Source: Elephas maximus indicus (lineage: Eukaryota > Chordata > Mammalia > Proboscidea > Elephantidae). Taken from it: DNA of 64,000 nucleotides. The notes under the pieces are model-generated. The model saw only the letters and a program-made list of their open reading frames with translations, was not told where the DNA came from and did not search any database. Where the stretch lies: positions 53,920,001 to 53,984,000 of the forward strand of contig NC_064834.1 of assembly GCF_024166365.1 (NCBI RefSeq), in the 5' to 3' direction. Below, piece after piece: positions 12,401-27,400 of this stretch (positions within the stretch are counted from its first letter, which is position 1; every line of letters starts with the position of its first letter). A program made the position numbers and the translations under genes.

Positions 12401-15400
12401 GATTGTCCCTGTGACTAAAAGAAAGCCATAGAAAGAATAGAAATACAGCAAGAGAGAGGAGAACGGAATAGACCAAAGGTCCAAGGAATCGGGGCCTTCC
12501 TATCTAAAAACAAACTGTATCTAGAAGACCAACAGTGAGACGAACAGAAGGCTCCACTGATATAACAAAATTGTGAGCAGCAGAGAGCATGTCGTGACTC
12601 TCCATTCTTAACAATGGGAATAAACTGGGATCCACTCCTTCCTTAATCCAAAGAATGAGCCTCTGACCAATTTGATGTAGAAACTCCAGAAAGTAAGGAG
12701 TGTGTTTACGATCTAGGCTCAGTCTATGAAGCAATAAAAACCCAGACATAGGAAAGCCAAAAGCCTGGATGGGAAGAAGTAGGCTCATGTAGTTGGGTAA
12801 GAACTAACAGGAATAGGGAGGGGGCTGTTCTGCAGGGTGGTTGAGAAGGAATGCCCAGGAGTCCATGGGCCTGTAGACCTGAGATTCTGGGTAAAGGAGC
12901 CCCTATCCTTCCTGCAAGAGGTCATGCACCTCTACAGGACTCAGGACCCAAGGGAGCAGACTGATAAGTGTGAGGGTTGGCCCTATCAATGACTAGCCTA
13001 AAAGCTGAATGTCACCTTCCCTGTGGACGCTGCCAAGCCAACTTGTGAAGTGACAAATGTAGAAGCCAGATTAGAGGAGTAGGAATGTGATCTGATGGTC
13101 TAGATCCTTACCTGGGCACAGATGTGGGGCATAGGCTGCTTTCTAGGCACTGGTAGGACTAAGAGAAGGGAGATTTCTAGGAATAGAGTCTTGGTTTGGA
13201 TACAAGTGCTAACGAGGTGTGATATTTCCAGCTGAAAATGAGAGCAGGAGGCATGAGTGATTCATCCAAGTGGAAGAAACAGAAGAGATCCCCCCGGCCC
13301 CCTCGCCATATGACCAAAGTCACACCGGGTTCAGAACTGCCCACCCCCAATGGAACCACCTCATCCTCTAACCTCACTGGTAAGTACCCTGGGCTGTTTC
13401 CTCTGATTAGAATGGATAGAAGAAAAGCTCCTTCCTCTCTTAGGGATATTGAAATTGAAGACCAATCAGCTGAGAGGCTTTGGTGTTTCTACTGAAAGCA
13501 AAAAAGGGAAAACTCCAGGTCAGATCAGACTGTGATTGTTCAAGAACTCTGCAGTGAGTTAGGGGGTGCTCTTCTTGCAGGGGGACTCTGACTACTTTAG
13601 AGATCAGTTTATGCGGAGATTAGGTTGTATAGACTGGGAAATAGAGCCCCTTGTACCATGGAAGTTATATTTTTCCCACTGAGTCTGCCCTCTCTTTTCC
13701 TTCAAGCCTCACTCACTTTGCTTGGCAGGTGGCATGCCCTTCATTGATGTGCCTACTCCCATCTCCTCTGCAAGTTCAGAAGCTGCCTCAGCAGTGGTCA
13801 GCCCCTCTACAGACAGTGGCCTGGAATTCTCCTCCCAGACCACCTCCAAGGAGGACCTCACCGACCTGGAGCAAGCTGGCTTTCCAGGCTACAGCACAGC
13901 TGCAGAGCCTGTGAGCCGCGAGCTAGGAGTTCCTGAACAGCCAGACCCGCAGGTATAGCTTTGATTTCTAAAGACCCCTCTCTCATCTTCCACTGTGGGA
14001 ATTAACTTGATCCTTTGGGTCCTTATCTAGGCCTTAGCTCAAAAGAAGTTTGGGGCAGGGAGGTTCTTCTTCTAGAGTTAGCTGTACTGCCTGGAAAACC
14101 TATAGCATGACTCACTATGAGAGATAGCTGATGGGCTTTATCAGGTTATGCATATGGGTGGCACTTGGCAAAGACAAGGCAGCTGGCTGTGGCTTTCTCT
14201 GAAAGGCAATGATCTGAATCCCAGGCCTGTGAGAGCCTCTGCTACCTCTAGAGTTCCAGTAACTATAAGTCAATGATGCCTCGGGAGATGTGTTCCGAAT
14301 CTTTCATCATACTCCTGTCCTGATCCACCTTGCATTGATTCATAGCCCACTGAGCTGGCCCTACACCTGCAGTCCATTAGAAACAGCTTGAAGGACAGGT
14401 ACTTAAGGAGGATAATTTCCAGATTTCTCTTGCCTCATCCTCGTCCTATATCCCCCTACTACTGGTCATAGCAGGAAGGGGCCCAGGTGGAAAAGGCACA
14501 ATCAGCATCTGTGGAATCCATCCCGGAGGTGTTAGAGGAGTGCACGTCCCCTGGTGACCACTCCGACTCTGCCTCTGTCCATGACATGGATTACGTCAAT
14601 CCCCGGGGCGTGCGCTTTACACAGTCTTCCCAGAAAGAAGGTGGGTACTCTCTGGCAGTATCTGCCTGTCACATACCCCATCCCACCCACTACGGTTTCT
14701 GAGTCTAGACCACCTTGGATCCAAGGTGACTGCTGCCTACTGGTCCAAGTTTTAGGCCATTGGCCAGTCAGGAAATGGAATCAAACCAGAGGACTGTTGG
14801 CATAGATGGAGCCCTTCCCAGATTTACACAGAGAGGGAATTTGGTGGACAATAGGAAACAAGAGGAAGTATAGAAAACTTGGCACTTTAACAGAAAGGTG
14901 TCATCATCAATTCTGATTCCCTAAAATAAGTAAGACTAGTCCCTTCACTTGCCCAGAAAAAAAGACAGTTGTTTCCTTGAAAAGAATCACTTACCTGAAA
15001 TTGCCTTGTATGATGCAGGGCAGGCTAGGCCAAGCCATCAGGCCAGTTGTTTCTTAGCAGCCTCACTTTTCTCCTGGCTTCCCCAGGTACAGCTTTGGTC
15101 CCCTATGGCCTTCCCTGTATCCGTGAGCTCTTTCGTTTCCTCATCTCCCTCACCAATCCACATGACCGCCACAACTCAGAGGTCATGATCCACATGGGAC
15201 TGCATTTGTTGACAGTGGCTCTTGAGTCAGCTTCTGTAGCCCAGTGCCAGACCCTCTTGGGTCTCATCAAGGATGAGATGTGCCGCCACTTATTCCAGGT
15301 AAGACTGAATTGCTAGAGGGCTCAGAGCCCTTGGCTATTTTTCAGGGTCTCTCCAGGGCTAGGGGACCACAGATCAGTTTGGCTGATTTGTGAGAAGGGT

Positions 15401-18400
15401 ATAGAGCCCAGGATAACACCTCTCTTGTGATTGACCAGAAATCATAGTAAGAGGGCCCCAGTAGTTGCCCCAGGGAAATATAGGAATGGCTAGATATACA
15501 ATTTCCTCAGAGCACGGGACCTCAGTGGCAACTTCACCCAGTTTCCTGTCTTGGCTCTCTCCTGGTTGAGCCATAGTCAGGTTCAGAAACCTCATGACCC
15601 ACCCTGCTCTGATCTGCAGCTACTCAGCGTAGAACGACTGAACCTTTATGCTGCTTCCCTGCGGGTATGCTTCCTACTGTTTGAGAGCATGCGGGAGCAC
15701 CTCAAGTTCCAGTTGGAGGTGAGTTTCCTGACCTTAGAAGGAAAAGAAAACAGGGGGCTGCATAGGATCCTTAGTGGGACCAGCAATGTTATGGTGCAGT
15801 GGTGGGACTTGGGGGTTCCTGTAGGAAAATGCTTTTAGCCCCAATAGTTTGGTTCCTTGGCTCGGCTCAGTAGTGGGGAAGTAAAAAAGGAGCCCCAGGG
15901 AAACTGGCTGGCTATGAAGTGGTAGAACCTAAATATTAGGATTGGTGGGTAGCTTCACCGTGAATAGGAACAGCTTTCTGTCTAGCAGTTTCTCTGCAAT
16001 GCAGGCAGGCAAGTCAAGCCAACTTTGCCACTATATTGCAAAAAGGAATTATAAATAAGATCAGGTCAGCCTCACACAGCTCAAAAAGGGCAACAGGCAA
16101 CTTGTTTTAGGTCAGGCATGAGATAGAGCCAGGCTTTATTTCCAGCACAGAGGCCAAAGAGGTAGATGTATTTAGGGTATGGAATACTTTTCCAAAAAAA
16201 AAAACCAAACCCATTGCCGTGGGGTGGATTCCGACTCATAGTGACCCCATACTTTTAGGCGTCTCTTAATGTATGTCTCCTGTCTGTTTCCTCTGCTTAA
16301 TTTCTTCCTGTCCAATTTTGTCTCTCCCTATATTGAATTCTTTACCCACTCGAATGGCCATTACTGGGTTATTGCCAGATGTACATCAAAAAGCTCATGG
16401 AAATCATCACTGTGGAGAACCCTAAGATGCCTTATGAGATGAAGGAGATGGCACTGGAGGCCATTGTGCAGCTCTGGCGCATCCCCAGCTTTGTCACTGA
16501 GCTCTACATCAACTATGATTGTGACTATTACTGTTCCAATCTCTTTGAGGACCTCACCAAGTTGCTCTCCAAGGTGCTGATCACTCTTACTGGCCTCTAG
16601 AAAGGAAACTATTAAGGAAATCTTCCGGTGGTGGTGGGATGCTACATACAAGGAGGGGAACACTTGAAGTTTGGGAAACAGGAATAAGAAAAGCATTTTC
16701 TCAGGGTAATGTAGAAGTTATAGAAGGTATCAGGATTTTTGGAAAAGAATCAGTTACAGTATAAAGTATTCTAACCTCAAGTCTACCGAATCTGTTTACT
16801 TTCCAGAATGCCTTCCCTGTCTCTGGTCAGCTCTACACAACACACCTGCTGTCACTCGATGCCCTGTTGACAGTGATTGACAGCACTGAGGCCCACTGCC
16901 AGGCCAAAGTCCTCAACAACCTCACCCAGCAGGAGAAAAAAGAGGCAGTCAGACCCAGCTATGAGACAGAAGACAGTACCCAAGAAACCAGTAATAGTGA
17001 GAGGCATTTCTTTCTTTGAGGATCCTAGAGTTCTGTGCTTCTATGCTGTAGTCAATGAATCCTATCTCCTGCCCTTATTTCACTTTCTGTGGGTGGTAGT
17101 CCCTATTCTGGGTTTCCAGGATTTGGTGACTTGAGTCACAGGCCAGACAGGCAGGTTAGCAAGAACTCATGGACTTCTCCCTTTCTCTTCCTCCCTACTT
17201 TTGGGTCTTTAAGGAATTATTGTTTCTTTATAGGGAGAGAAGAGAACAGAGATTAAAGGATATAGGATTCTGTCCCTAAAAGCTCCAGGCCCTACCTTCT
17301 CCCACCCCACCCACCCCCAGTATCTGCTCCCCTCTGATTCATCTTCTGGATCTTCCCCTTGAGAATGAGGTTGCCGAATTTCAGGGAAGGTGACTGGATA
17401 ACCTCTCTGTTACAAAGTTTAATGTTTGGCAGATCTGGACCAATAACCCTTTGTTTTGGCTTGGATTTGCCCTGGGCAGGGTTGGCCCCCTATATGAGAG
17501 CATGCTGGTCTCCTTGGCTTGGGACTCAACCTCTCCTGAAGCTCTGCTTGGCTCCCTACCCCATAAGTCTTCACATATATCGTCTTCTCTCTTACCAGCT
17601 GAGAGAGCAACCAGCGACAAGAAAGCCGTAGGGTTGGTCCCCGACATCCCAGGCCTGCATCTGCCAGGTGGAGGGTGGCTGCCAGCAGAACACGGGAAGC
17701 CAGGACGCAGTGATCTGGAGGAAGCTGGCGATTCTGGGGGTGTGTACTGGGTGTCTATAACCCTAAGACCCCTCAATTGGAGGGCCTGTTGGAGAGCAGA
17801 GGGAGGGGCGCAGAGACACCCTAAGGTAGTACCTGAATGAGCCTGGGCTGCTTACCATGCCTTCAGTCCCAGAGAGAGGAAAAAAAATATCTGGAGCCCC
17901 AGAAGATAGGCTTCCAGGGCAGTGGAAGACTGATAAGGACAAGGAAACTTCTGAGGCATCCTCCTTTTCTCTGGGGAGTACATCAGTGACCTAAAAAGTC
18001 ATTGTCCTGGTAAAAGAGGTCTTATGGGTTTTTCACTTTCTTTCTCTCATTCCTAGCTGACAAAAAGTTTACCCGGAAGCCACCTCGATTTTCCAGTCTC
18101 CTGCCAGATCCACGGGAACTGATTAAAATTAAAAACAAAAAGAAGGTATATACGGATATCCCCTGAGCTCAGCCTCTGCCCACTTTTGGGTGTCCTTTCT
18201 AGGGTTTCTGTACCAGAGCATGAGGGAGAGTCTGGCAGCTCATTGTAGAGCTTCTTAAGGCTAGTCTCTGGGCTTGTTGAGACTTCAGCCACCTGCCTGT
18301 CTCCTTTGAAATCTTTCCCTTATTCCTAAGCCATATATTTGAGCATACCCTATTCTATGCCCCTGGGCAAATCCTACCCTAGCTGACAGCCAAGTGTTAC

Positions 18401-21400
18401 TGAAGGTAACAGAGCCCTGGGAACTAGTGTCGTGCAGGTCACAGGTTATTGGTAATCTCCAGCTCTAGAGTAGTAATTGACAATAAAAGGAAATTGATAT
18501 TTATTCTGGTACATTAGTAAAGTTCAAATAACTGTGCTTTTCCTTAACACAAAGAAAATTTTTTTAAATAAAACTTCTGTTTAACCATTTCTTCCTCTTA
18601 TTGCCAGCCTATTACCTAATGAATTTTTTTTTTAATAGATAAATTTTATTGCATCTTAAAAATACCACCCATAGGTCTTAGAAATCATCTGGCCTCATTT
18701 CTGTAGCTAGACAACTCTTAGGTCTTACTCATCAGTCTGTTGAATGGTTCCTTTTTCATCCCTTAAATGACTTTTATTGTGCCCTTGATTATAGGGGTGT
18801 GACTGGACAGACAGAAAGTTGAGTTATCATCACAATTTACTTTATCCTTTGAACCCCAGGGTCTTAAGAACTAGGTAACCAAAGAAAGGAGGGGAATCCA
18901 GTCTAGGCCTTAAACAATATGTTGGCTGTAAACAGCTCCCAGGGATGGATATTAGACTGAAGAGAAGAAGGAAGTCTTCTGTGGTCTCTTCTACTTTTTT
19001 TCCTGAGCCTCAAATTGGAGGAGAGGGGGCTGTCCTGTGCATTTTGAGCACTCAGAAAAGAAGCTCCTCAGCCAATTCTAATTAGACATGAAAATTGGGG
19101 AAAGCTACAGCCAGTATGATCCAGCTTGAGTTCTGCAGTCACAAAGGACCACATCTTAGGAGCCCATTAGCTGGCCAGTTGGGGGCTTGATGGAGTCCAG
19201 CCTAGCTTTGTCTGGTTTAGGGACATAGCTTCTGACACCTCTGATCTCTCTCTTCCAGCTGCTGATCACTGGCACAGAGCAGTTCAACCAGAAACCAAAG
19301 AAAGGGATCCAGTTTCTGCAGGAGAAAGGCCTCCTCACCATCCCAATGGACAACACAGAGGTAGCCCAGTGGCTCCGAGAGAACCCTCGACTGGACAAGA
19401 AAATGATTGGGGAATTTGTGAGCGACCGCAAAAACATTGACCTGTTGGAGAGCTTTGTAAGGTGAGGAAGCTGTAAGCAATGTGGGACATAGTTGGTGAT
19501 TCGTCTGGGAGGCCAGGGATGCTCTCCCTCAAAGCAGGCTTCGTCAGTTCCTGCTGTGACCCAGACCACATGCACTTCCTCTTACCATCATGTATATCTG
19601 TTGGACCTGAAAGGAACTACAGAAACATAATTTTGGGAGCCTCTCTATTCTGCATAGAGAATATTAATATTGCAAAGGGATGGAGCAGGGTTCCTGAACA
19701 CAGAGTAGGGACTGGACCAGGTATGAAGTTTCCAGCAAGAGCCTGCTAATATAAAAAGTACTAAGGTTAGGCCTTTGCAGAATCCAAAACATCGAAGTAT
19801 TACAAAGCATCTTCTCAGACCACAAGGCCATAAAAGTGGAAATCAATAACAGAAAAATTAGGGAAAAGAAATCAAATACTTGTAAACTGAACAATACCCT
19901 GCTCAAAAAAGACTGGGTTATAGAAAACATTAAGGAGGGAATAAAGAAATTCATAGAATGCGATGAGAATTAAAACATTTCCTATCAAAACCTCTGGGAC
20001 ACAGCAAAAGCAGTGCTCAGAGGTCAATTTATATTGATAAATGCACACATACATAAAGAAGAAAGAGCCAAAATCAGAGAACTGTCCCTACAACTTGAAC
20101 AAATAGAAAGGGAGCAACAAAAGAATCCATCAGGCACCAGAAGAAAACAAATAATAAAAATTAGAGCTGAACTAAATGAATTAGAGAACAGAAAAACAAT
20201 TGAAAGAATTAACAAAGCCAAAAGCTGGTTCTTTGAAAAAATTAACAAAATTGATAAACCATTGGCCAGACTGACTAAAGAAATACAGGAAGGGAAACAA
20301 ATAACCCGAATAAGAAACGAGATGGGCCACATCACAACAGACCCAACTGAAATTAAAAGAATCATATCAGATTATTACGAAAAATTGTACTCTAACAAAT
20401 TTGCAAACCTAGAAGAAATGCATAAATTCCTAGAAAAACACTACCTGCCTAAACTAACACAATCAGAAGTAGAACAACTAAATAGACCCATAACAAAAAA
20501 CGAGATTGAAAAGGTAATTAAAAAACTCCCAACAAAAAAAAGCCCTGGCCTGGACAGCTTCACTGCAGAGTTCTACCAAACTTTCAGAGAAGAGAGTTAA
20601 CACTACTACTACTAAAGGTATTTCAAAGCGTAGAAAATGACAGAATACTACCTAACTCATTCTATGAAGCCACCATATCCCTGATACCAAAACCAGGTAA
20701 AGACACCACAAAAAAAGAAAATTACAGACCTATATCCCTAGTGAACATAGATGCAAAAATCCTCAACAAAATTCTAGCCAATAGAATTCAACAACATATC
20801 AAAAAAATAATCCAACACGACCAAGTGGGATTTATACCAGGTATGCAGGGCTAGTTTAATATTAGAAAAACCATTAATGTAATCCACCGTATAAATAAAA
20901 CAAAAGACAAAAACCACATGATCTTATCAATTGATGCAGAAAAGGCATTTGACAAAGTCCAACACCCATTTATGACAAAAACTCTCAGCAAAATAGGAAT
21001 TGAAGGAAAATTCCTCAACATAATAAAGGGCATCTATACAAAGCCAACAGCCAACATCACCCTAAATGGAAAGAGCCTGAAAGCATTTCCCTTGAGAACA
21101 GGAATCAGACAAGGATGCCCTTTATCACCACTCTTATTCAACATTGTGCTAGAGGTCCTAGCCAGAGCAATTAGGCTAGACAAAGAAATAAAGGGCATCT
21201 GGATTGGCAAGGAGGAAGTAAAATTATCTCTATTTGCAGATGACATGATCTTATACACAGAAAACCCTAAGGAATCCTCCAGAAAACTACTGAAACTAAT
21301 AGAAGAGTTTGGCAGAGTCTCAGGTTATAAGATACAAAAATCACTTGGATTCCTCTACATCAACAAAAAGAACATCGAAGAGGAAATCACCAAATCAATA

Positions 21401-24400
21401 CCATTCACAGTAGCCCCCAAGAAGATAAAATACTTAGGAATAAATCTTACCAAAGATGTAAAAGACCTCTACAAAGAAAACTACAAAGTACTACTGTAAG
21501 AAACTAAAAAGGACCTACTTAAGTGGAAAAACATACCTTGCTCATGAATAGGAAGACTTAACATAGTAAAAATGTCTATTCTACCAAAAGCCATCTATAC
21601 ATACAATGCACTTCCGATCCAAATTCCAATGACATTTTTTAATGTGATGGAGAAAAAAAATCACCAACTTCATATGGAAGGGAAAGAAGCCCCGGATAAG
21701 TAAAGCATTACTGAAAAAGAAGAAGAAAGTGAGAGGCCTCACTCTACCTGATTTTAGAACCTATTATACAGCCACAGTAGTCAAAACAGCCTGGTACTGG
21801 TACAACAACAGGCACATAGACCGATGGAACAGAATTGAGAACCCAGATATAAATCCATCCACATAGGAGCAGCTGATATTTGACAAAGGCCCAGTGTCAG
21901 TTAATTGGGGAAAAGAGAGTCTTTTTAACAAATGGTGCTGGCATAACTGGATATCCATTTGCAAAAAAATGAAACAGGACCCATACCTCACACCATGCAC
22001 AAAAACTAACTCCAAGTGGATCAAAGACCTAAACATAAAGACTAAAACGATAAAGATCATGGAAGAAAAAATAGGGACAACCTTAGGAGCCCTAATACAA
22101 GGCATAAACAGAATACAAAACATTGCCAAAAATGACAAAGAGAAACCAGATAACTGGGAGCTCCTAAAAATCAAACACCTATGCTCATCTAAAGACTTCA
22201 CCAAAAGAGTAAAAAGACCACCTACAGATTGGGAAAGAATTTTCAGCTATGACATCTCCAACCAGCGCCTGATCTCTAAAATCTATATGATTCTGTTAAA
22301 ACTCAACCAGATAAAGACAAACAACCCAATCAAAAAGTGGGCAAAGGATATGAACACGCACTTCACTAAAGAAGATATTCAGGCAGCTAACAGATACATG
22401 AGAAAATGCTCTCGGTCATTAGCCATTAAAAAAAAAAAAAAACATTAGAGAAATGCAAATTAAAACTACAGTGAGATTCCATGTCACTCCAACAAGGCTG
22501 GCATTAATCCAAAAAACAATAAATGTTGGAGAGGCTGCAGAGAGATTGGAACTCTTATACACTGCCGGTGGGAATGTAAAACGGTACAACCACTTTGGAA
22601 ATCTATCTGACATTTTCTTAAAAAGTTAGAAATAGAACTACCATACAACCCAGAAATCCCACTCCTCTGAATATACCCTAAAGAAATAAGAGCCTTTACA
22701 CGAACAGATATATGCACACCCATGTTTATTGCAGCTCTGTTTACAATAGCAAAAAGCTGAAAGCAACCAAGGTGTCCATCAACGGATGAATGGTTAAATA
22801 AATTATGGTATATTCACACAATGGAATACTACGCATCGATGAAGAACAGTGATGAATCTGTGAAACATTTCATAACATGGAGGAACCTGGAAGGCATTTA
22901 TGCTGAGTGAAATTAGTCAGAGGCAAAAGGACAAATATTATATAAGACCACTATTATAAGATCTTGAGAAATAGTATAAACTGAGAAGAACACATACTTT
23001 TGTGGTTACGAGGGAGGGAGGGTGGGAGAGGGTTATTTACTGATTAGTTAGTAGATAAGAACTACTTTAGGTGAAGGGAAGGACAATACTCAATACAAGG
23101 AAGGTCAGCTCAACTGGACTGGACCAAAAGCAAAGAAGTTTCCGGGATAAACTGAATGCTTCGAAGGTCAGCAGAGCAAGGGCGGGGGCTTGGGGACTAT
23201 GGCTTAAGCGGACTTCTAAGTCAATTGGCAAAATAATTCTATTATGAAATCATTCTGCATCCCACTTTGAAATGTGGCATCTGGGGTCTTAAATGCTAAC
23301 AAGCGGCCATCTAAGGTGCATCAATTGGTCTCAACCCACCTGGATCAAAGGAGAATGAAGAACACCAAGGTCACACGGTAACTATGAGCCCAAGAGACAG
23401 AAAGGGCCCCATGAACCAGAGACTTACATCATCCTGAGACCAGAAGAACTAGATGGTGCCCGGCCATAACCGATGACTGCCCTGACAGGGAGCACAACAG
23501 AGAACCCCTGAGGGAGCAGGAGAACAGTGGGATGCAGACCCCAAATTCTCATAAAAAGACCAGGCTTAATGGTCTGACTGAGACTAGAGGAATCCCAGCA
23601 GTCATGGTCCCCAAACCTTCTGTTGGCCCAGGACAGGAACCATTCCCGAAGACAACTCATCAGACATGGAAGGGACTGGACAATGGGTTGGAGAGAGAAG
23701 CTGATGAAGAGTGAGCTACTTGTATCAGGTGGACACTTGAGACTGTGTTGGTATCTCCTGTCTGGAGGGGAGATAGGAGGGTAGAGAGGGTTAGAAACTG
23801 GCAAAATCGTCACAAAAAGAGAGACTGGAAGGAGGGAGTGGGCTGACTCATTAGGGGGAGAGCAAGTGGGAGTATGGAGTAAGGTATATATAAGCTTATA
23901 TGTGACAGACTGACTTGATTTGTAAACTTTCACTTAAAGCACAATAAAAATTATTAAAAAAAAAAAAATACTAAGGTTAGGGATTGTCAAAGTTCTGGTC
24001 TATGTTAGGAATGACCAGGAAATACCTTCCCTTTGCCAGAGCCCAGGAAGAGCAGGCTAGGAAGACTGTGGCTAACAGAAAGAGAGCCCAGCATTTATAG
24101 CCTACACATCTTCATCCTTCTTCCTTTTCCTGTAGCACCTTCAGCTTTCAGGGTCTGAGGCTGGACGAAGCTCTCCGCCTGTATCTGGAAGCCTTCCGCT
24201 TGCCTGGGGAAGCACCAGTCATCCAGAGGCTGCTAGAGGCATTCACAGAGCATTGGAGGGTGAGTCTGAGTGGCAGAGGCTGAGCCCAGGATCCCAGGTC
24301 AATTTGACTGAAGGCTTCTATGGCCGCAACTAAAGGACCCAGCTGCTGTCTCCTAAGAAATCTGAGAGCAATATCGGTGAGCTTTCCATGGAGAGATCAG

Positions 24401-27400
24401 CTCCTACTAAGGAGTTGACAAGAGATTGGCCACTTTCTGGGTGGTACCTCTCCGTTGTACCAGCACTGACCAGTGGGTTGGTAAATCCAAAACCAAACCT
24501 ACTGCTGTCAAGTCGATTCTGACTCATAGCGACCCTATAGGACAGAGTAGAACTGCCCCATAGAGTTTCCAAGGAGCACCTGGTGGATTTGAACCACTGA
24601 CCTTTTGGTTAGCAGCCATAGCAGTTAACCACTACACCACCAGGGTTTCCATAGTGGGTTGGTAGTGAGGGTTTAATTGGCCAGACAAGAACATTGACAC
24701 AGGTGGGGTCTTTGCTTTTTCAGAATTGTAATGGCTCCCCATTTGCCAATAGTGATGCCTGTTTTGCCCTGGCCTATGCTGTCATCATGCTTAATACTGA
24801 CCAACACAACCACAACGTTCGCAAACAGAATGCACCCATGACCCTGGAGGTAAGCTTGGATCCCAGCCAGGGCAGAGAAGATCCAGCACAGTTTTAGAGA
24901 TATCAGGAAGGACATGGGGTTTCCAGTGGGCACAGAGGACAGAGTTCTGTTCAAGGGAATTGGAGGGCTGGCCAATCCAGAAGAAGAACTGGTATGGGGA
25001 GAGAGTCTTTCACTTTACTGTTTCCTAAGTCCTATTTACCACAGACCCGGGAGTTATTTGGGTGGGGCTTTAGCATTTGACACTGGGGGAAAAGCTCACT
25101 GGCCTGTCTCTAGGAGTTTCGCAAAAACCTAAAAGGTGTGAATGGAGGCAAGGACTTTGAGCAAGACATCCTGGAGGACATGTACCATGCCATCAAGTGA
25201 GTATGTACAAAGAACGGCATAGCATCTCCTTTAGGGAGAAGCACATTTACTCCTTTTCCAGTTCTTAGAGTCATGTCAGACTCTGTGGCAACTTGTTTGC
25301 CCTGCATTTAGCCTTGGGACTTAGTTGGACATCCCCTTCTCTCCCAACTTTTTTGTTCCTTACAGAAGCCTGCCATATTGGAACTCCAGTATTCTAAGCC
25401 ACAGTTGAAATTATCCCTCTTATGTGGGGTGTCATGGCTCTATTTCCCAAGCCCAAACCAGCTGGATTTTCCTGTCTAGTTCATAACATGCATTTTGGAG
25501 CTAGTGTAAAACCCAAGATGGGCACTGGAGGGTAAGGCTTGGGTCAGAGGTGGGACACTTAGTTCTTGACTGTACATTGGAAAAAGTAGAGTTGTTCGTC
25601 TTATACACAGAGTGTGAGATCTTACTACAGAACTGAGGGCCCCACTTAGAGACAGGGCTTTGAGATGATGGGGAATTATAGGACACTTCCTTTCTTTTCC
25701 CCTGGTCCCACTGGTGTGTGGGAAGCAGACCACTGAGCTGAAGTTTTGGTGACCACTCATTGATGAAGAGTGCCAGTATAGGTGGATGAAGCCTGTTGTA
25801 CTAGGTTGGAACCAGTAACGTTCACAGGAGTACATCTACTTCTTCTCTTGCCTTGTGACAGGAATGAGGAAATTGTGATGCCTGAGGAGCAGACAGGTTT
25901 GGTTCGGGAGAACTATGTATGGAATGTGCTGCTCCATCGTGGTGCCACCCCCGAGGGCATATTCCTGCGTGTGCCTGCTGGTAGCTACGATCTCGACCTC
26001 TTCACCATGACCTGGGGTCCCACGATTGCTGCTCTTTCTTATGTCTTTGACAAAAGCCTTGAGGAGACAATCATCCAGAAATCCATCTCAGGCTTCAGGT
26101 AACCCAGCTTTGCCCTTGGTCTTGACCTCCTTCTAGCTCTCTGGCTAATATAGTTCCTTCTATGGCTTCTCTGACTCCCACTCTTGTTTTCCTTAGAATG
26201 AGGTTTCTCCTGAATTTTTGGAGGGAGGCTGGGAGGGGACTCTGGGAAAACTCAGTCTTAAACAGACTCAAGAGTAAAAGATTTCTTTCTGGGACTAATT
26301 GGGGAAGAGTCTGAAGCAAACCTCCTCAGGGACTTGGAAGGGCATCCCAGCCTTCCAGTGACACTGTTTCTGGGATGGGGTGATGTTTCAGGAAGTGCGC
26401 CATGATCTCCGCCCACTATGGCCTCAGCGATGTGTTTGACAATCTTATCATCTCACTGTGCAAATTCACAGCTCTCAGCAGTGAGGTGAGCATGGACAAA
26501 GACTGTGTATTTGGAGTTCCAAAGGAGGACCTCTCTTCTAGCCATCTGTCTACCCTTATCTGTGGATCTGGTTTCCCTCAGCATCTTCCCTCAGCCCACT
26601 TGACCACATATACCTTAGGTCATTTCTGTCTTGCATACCCTGGGATAAGAATAGTATGTAATGGGATGGGAGAGGAGATGGAAGACTGGGGAAGGCCTTA
26701 ATGAGGTTTAGCTCTCCATCCATTATTGTGGGGGATTGAAATAGCCAGCAGAAGGGCCCTCAGAACCAGAGGCAGAGCCTTAAAACATTCTCCTTTCCAG
26801 ACATAAACCAAGCCCTAAGCCTCTTCTCTTTTCAGTCTATTGAGAACCTGCCCAGTGTGTTTGGAAGCAACCCTAAAGCCCACATTGCAGCCAAGACAGT
26901 CTTCCATTTGGCCCATCGTCATGGCGACATCCTCCGGGAGGGCTGGAAGAATATCATGGAGGCCATGCTGCAGCTCTTCCGAGCCCAGCTGCTACCCAAA
27001 GCTATGGTGGAGGTAATTCTTGGTAGGAGAGTGGTCAACAATAACAAGGCAAGAACCCCAAGATTACGTGCAGTCTGTATACAGAACTAGTTGAGCATAG
27101 TACTGGCCCTGATGCCTGCTGAAGCTCACCGGAACTCCTCAACGTAAGACCACAGATCCTGGGGGATAGCCGTAAAGTAAGGCTGGCAAGAGCTATTGCC
27201 AGTCACCAATTGGAGGAGGCCAAATTGTGTAAGGCAGAGGGCTCTATGAAGGACAGAGAACTTTCGTGGGGTGGGAGGTGGGCAGGAAATGCAAAGGGCA
27301 TATGGAAAGAAATCATACTTGATCTGCTTTTCCAGGTAGAAGATTTTGTGGATCCCAATGGCAAGATCTCCCTGCAGCGGGAGGAGACACCATCAAACCG

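Noticed and set aside
20013-22448. Functional reverse transcriptase gene
   Set aside because: The ORF2 pieces belong to a 5'-truncated L1 with internal stops and frameshifts, so it is a dead copy.
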